Positions 6,110 to 8,381 of a DNA stretch of 8,381 nucleotides are shown here, one piece after another (position 1 is the first letter of the stretch; each line of letters starts with the position of its first letter). The stretch lies in assembly GCA_035942915.1 (NCBI GenBank), contig DASZCR010000181.1, positions 1 to 8,381 on the forward strand, written 5' to 3'. A model generated the notes under the pieces. It saw only the letters and a list, made by a program, of their open reading frames with translations. It was not told the DNA's origin and did no database searches. Made by a program: the position numbers and the translations under genes. This DNA comes from DASZCR01 sp035942915 (GTDB lineage: Bacteria > Acidobacteriota > Blastocatellia > Pyrinomonadales > Pyrinomonadaceae).

Positions 6110-6114
6110 AGGGA
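6110..6114 (+). promoter_or_regulatory. Ribosome binding site that decides the nuclease start
   Basis: AGGGA lies 6 bases before ATG 6121. It supports this start over the upstream in-frame ATG at 5938, whose extra 61 residues would read through the 12-bp hairpin. Confidence 0.6.
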
Positions 6115-6120
6115 ATCTCT

Positions 6121-7110
6121 ATGCCGAGGCGCGAAGCATACACCGCCGTCTTCAAGACGAATCAGATACGAGCAGCCCATGTGAAGGGCATGAGCGATGT
6201 CACCTTCAAAGGCTTCCAATGCCTGAACAGCGATTGCACGGAGTTTCTCTTCATCCGCAGAGATGAGCTTGAGGGCGACTTCGAGTTTAAGTGTCCGACG
6301 TGCGGAATGGAGATGGGGACTGACTATGCGTCGAAGTTTTACGACTATGACCTCATCGACAAGAGAGACAATTCAATCATCGAATCCGGCGAGTTTACGA
6401 TTCCGCACAGTGCCTACATCGCGGAAGCGCTTGAGTACAAATACTGCATCATCTGTAACACGATGAAGCCGCTTCATCTCTTCGACGCGCACGGCAGCCG
6501 GCAATCCGGGCGGCAGGGCGAGTGTCGTCTCTGTAAGGGCGTCTATAACAGCATCAAGAACCAGACGCGCACCAGCGACCAGCACAGGGATGCTTCGCAG
6601 TTGCGCCGTCTGCGGATGGACTTGGCGGCAGGCGAGAAGATTGACAGCCAGAAGGTTTACGAACGCTACGATTACAAGTGCTTCAAATGTGGAAAAGATT
6701 TAAGCACGGTGACGAGCGCCAAAGAACGCCCGCTCGACCATACGCTGCCCGCCTACTATCTCTGGCCGCTGACGACGGCCAACGCGACGCTGCTCTGTCA
6801 ACAGCATAATGGTGAGAAGTCCGGCAAGTGGCCTTCAAAGTATTACAATGACGCCGAGTTGAGAAAACTCTCGGTCATGACCGGGATAGACTATGAGATT
6901 CTTGCCGGAGAGCCGCACTACAACCCGGATGCCCTAGCCATCCTCAGCAACAAAGAGCAAGTCGAAGCCCTACTCACCAAGTACAGCGCCTACATCGAGG
7001 AGCTTATCAAACTGCGAAATCGCCTTCTCAGAGAGACCTCATTCGACTTCTTCAAAGTCACGAACAAAATCTCGCCGACGTGGGTGCAGCAGGCCGACGA
7101 CGCTCTTTAA
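6121..7110 (+). CDS. HNH-family nuclease with zinc modules, probable type II restriction endonuclease
   Basis: The product has 329 residues and no export signal. Three Cys-rich modules are visible: C34/C39 with C58/C61, C109/C112 with C135/C138, and C187/C190 with C226/H229. The last encloses an HNH (beta-beta-alpha metal) signature: P-L-D206-H207 as the catalytic His region, N221 in TTANATLLC, and H229-N230-x-x-K233. Enzymes with this fold cut DNA using one divalent metal. The first two modules probably bind zinc and may contact DNA. The C-terminal ~85 residues are helical. A convergent DNA methyltransferase gene is directly adjacent, which makes a restriction enzyme the best reading; HNH restriction enzymes such as MnlI are known, though I see no specific close relative. 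The recognition sequence cannot be inferred. Alternatives are a homing-type or phage-like HNH nuclease. No frameshift or missing core residue is seen. Confidence 0.82.
   Translation: MPRREAYTAVFKTNQIRAAHVKGMSDVTFKGFQCLNSDCTEFLFIRRDELEGDFEFKCPTCGMEMGTDYASKFYDYDLIDKRDNSIIESGEFTIPHSAYIAEALEYKYCIICNTMKPLHLFDAHGSRQSGRQGECRLCKGVYNSIKNQTRTSDQHRDASQLRRLRMDLAAGEKIDSQKVYERYDYKCFKCGKDLSTVTSAKERPLDHTLPAYYLWPLTTANATLLCQQHNGEKSGKWPSKYYNDAELRKLSVMTGIDYEILAGEPHYNPDALAILSNKEQVEALLTKYSAYIEELIKLRNRLLRETSFDFFKVTNKISPTWVQQADDAL
7107..7110. other. Shared stop-codon palindrome TTAA at the convergent junction
   Basis: The nuclease ends with TAA at 7108-7110 on the plus strand and the methyltransferase ends with TAA read from 7109 to 7107 on the minus strand. 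The two genes therefore overlap tail to tail by these four bases, leaving no room for a terminator between them. The two mRNAs are likely to be complementary at their 3' ends. Confidence 0.9.
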
Positions 7111-8381
7111 CCGAGCACGAGATATTGATGAGACGTGACCGTGCCCTTGTCGCGTATGCCGTGCGATTCGCAGTGACCGACGCTCTCTGTAAAGAGGTCA
7201 ATCACGCTGAACCATTTTGAAGCTATCTGCTTGAGGGCTTCAGCCATGTCGCACTTACGGCTCACGCCCAGATGCAGAACAAACACGCCGCCAGCCTTCA
7301 GACGCTCTCGCGCCTGTCGAAAAATCGGTTCATAAATCTCAAAGCCGCTCTTCTGCCGCTCATCGACGTACGCCATCGGTTGCGTCCTGAAGGAGAGAGA
7401 TTCCCAACCGCAGAACCATAGACGCATCCAGTTCGCCAGATAGAAGCGCGTGCTGTCGAAGAACGGCGGCGAGGTAATGATGGCGTCCAGTTCGTTAATC
7501 TCTTGCGGCCACCATGATGTCGCGTCCTGTCTCAAGGCAATGCCCGGCACAAACTCGTCCGGATACTGTAGCGCGAGGCTTCGATTGACCTTCTCACGCA
7601 GCGACTTCAACAGCGGGCGATACTCTGCCGGGCCTGAAGGCGCAAACGGCGTGATGGGATGTGAACGCCGACTGAGCGCATATGGGCGGTTGCCGTGCAG
7701 TATGTGCAGGAGCGAAGCGAACACTAAGGATTGAGAGGGCGTGTCCGGTGGGTTCTCTGAAAAGAAACGGCGCGCGAGGAGGATTTCCTTAAATGTCTCC
7801 GGAGAAAAATAATCCGGTAATGCGCCGTTGAATTTAATGCTCCGCGCCTCTTCTATCTCGGCCTCGCTGACATGACCCGCCTGTAGATATGTCTCCAGAG
7901 AATCCATCAGTTGCGCACACGCTTCCGCGTCATGTGTCCCAAGTTTCGCGCCAGCGATGTGATGCGCTGCCGGACTAATGTCGAAACTCCAAGAGTGTGC
8001 GCCGCGCAACGCGGCCTCGAATGGAATGGTGCCCGTGCCGCCGAAGACATCGAGCAGGCGACCGCCCTGCGGGACGAATGTTTTGACGAGATGATGCGCC
8101 AGCGATGGCTTCATCTTCCCCTGATAGGAGCAGAGAGAGTGGAGCGGGTGTCCCCAGTTTCGCTTGGCGAATGTGCCCTGCTGGTGCGGCAACTCGGTTT
8201 TAAACTGCGCCCATCTTTGCGCTGCCCGACTGTCTAACTGCGCTCTCGTTCGCCGGATGCGTGCTGCGCGCGTCGTCCTGAAAACCAGCAACAACTGTTG
8301 AAGCGCCTCGCCGCTCCGCGACATGCGGCGACGCAGCACAATCTCTCGCTCAAAAGAGAAGCCCTGAGCCTTTAACAGTTC
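7107..8381 (-). CDS. DNA methyltransferase of the SPP[Y/F] class, 5' end beyond the window (partial)
   Basis: Probable modification enzyme of the restriction pair. Reading leftward, a Y-x-G-K-M-K-P-x-L-A region (motif X-like, about 8126-8098) precedes D-V-F-G-G-T-G-T (motif I, S-adenosylmethionine binding, about 8051-8028). Then come a central HILHGNRPYALSRRS block and T-S-P-P-F-F (motif IV, catalytic, 7475-7458), followed by the C-terminal strands. Motif I before IV and a T/S-PP catalytic loop fit an amino-methyltransferase, more often N4-cytosine than N6-adenine. The frame has no stop up to the right edge: codons upstream of GTG 8339 read LLKAQGFSFEREIVLRRRMS, which looks like protein, and neither GTG 8339 nor ATG 8324 has a Shine-Dalgarno. 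I therefore treat the start as lying outside. The visible N-terminus resembles the end of another methyltransferase core. Confidence 0.85.
   Translation of the reverse strand, partial: ELLKAQGFSFEREIVLRRRMSRSGEALQQLLLVFRTTRAARIRRTRAQLDSRAAQRWAQFKTELPHQQGTFAKRNWGHPLHSLCSYQGKMKPSLAHHLVKTFVPQGGRLLDVFGGTGTIPFEAALRGAHSWSFDISPAAHHIAGAKLGTHDAEACAQLMDSLETYLQAGHVSEAEIEEARSIKFNGALPDYFSPETFKEILLARRFFSENPPDTPSQSLVFASLLHILHGNRPYALSRRSHPITPFAPSGPAEYRPLLKSLREKVNRSLALQYPDEFVPGIALRQDATSWWPQEINELDAIITSPPFFDSTRFYLANWMRLWFCGWESLSFRTQPMAYVDERQKSGFEIYEPIFRQARERLKAGGVFVLHLGVSRKCDMAEALKQIASKWFSVIDLFTESVGHCESHGIRDKGTVTSHQYLVLG

Larger units (their letters stand above)
5890..6120. other. Divergent regulatory region between the small helical protein and the nuclease
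   Basis: Divergent starts at 5889 (minus) and 6121 (plus) share these 231 bases, so both promoters should be here. TATAAC at 6012-6017 (plus) and TATAGT at 6010-6015 (minus) are overlapping -10-like hexamers, but neither has a good -35 at 16-18 bases. TTGACA at 6023-6028 matches a -35 but has no matching -10. The region holds a 22-base dyad, a 12-bp hairpin and an 11-base palindrome, listed separately. Regulation is therefore probable, but the promoters are not resolved. Confidence 0.5.

Noticed and set aside
5938..6120. Upstream ATG that would extend the nuclease by 61 residues
   Set aside because: No Shine-Dalgarno, the extension reads through the 12-bp hairpin and lacks protein character, whereas ATG 6121 has AGGGA at good spacing.
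5890..6219. Upstream extension of the small helical protein to 270 residues
   Set aside because: It would overlap the nuclease gene and its promoter antisense. The ATG at 5889 has a strong Shine-Dalgarno and the family-like sequence begins there.

Overview
The window looks like a chromosomal segment of an acidobacterium, most likely Blastocatellia/Pyrinomonadaceae-like. This is inference: the first large gene has the architecture of a secreted protein I associate with Acidobacteriota, and the DNA is moderately GC-rich with good Shine-Dalgarno sites ahead of most starts. No rRNA, tRNA, CRISPR array, transposase or prophage gene is visible.

Left half (1-5274): a possible last few codons of an upstream gene; a secreted or lipoprotein two-domain protein (274-1758); a YfcE/MJ0936-type metallophosphoesterase (about 1834-2319); convergent to it, a secreted polysaccharide-deacetylase-family protein (2334-3305, minus); a gap of about 580 bases with two hairpins and no convincing gene; and a secreted, cysteine-rich beta-sandwich protein with a Pro-rich linker (3886-5274). 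Three of these four products carry export signals, so this half is mainly cell-envelope housekeeping. The genes do not form an obvious single pathway.

Middle (5275-6120): a compact structured intergenic element with three long inverted repeats, some mutually exclusive (5292-5403); a small helical protein of unknown function (5407-5889, minus); then a divergent regulatory region with a 7-bp dyad, a perfect 12-bp hairpin and an 11-bp palindrome.

Right end (6121-8381): a probable restriction-modification pair. A 329-residue HNH-type nuclease with three Cys-rich, probably zinc-binding modules (6121-7110, plus) meets a DNA methyltransferase of the SPP[Y/F] class (7107-8381, minus) tail to tail. 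The two stop codons share the palindrome TTAA. The methyltransferase frame stays open through the right edge, and its first visible residues look like the tail of another methyltransferase core. The full protein may therefore be a tandem two-domain enzyme, as is common for systems that recognise asymmetric DNA sites. This pair, its convergent junction and the hairpin in the nuclease leader are the most interesting part of the window.
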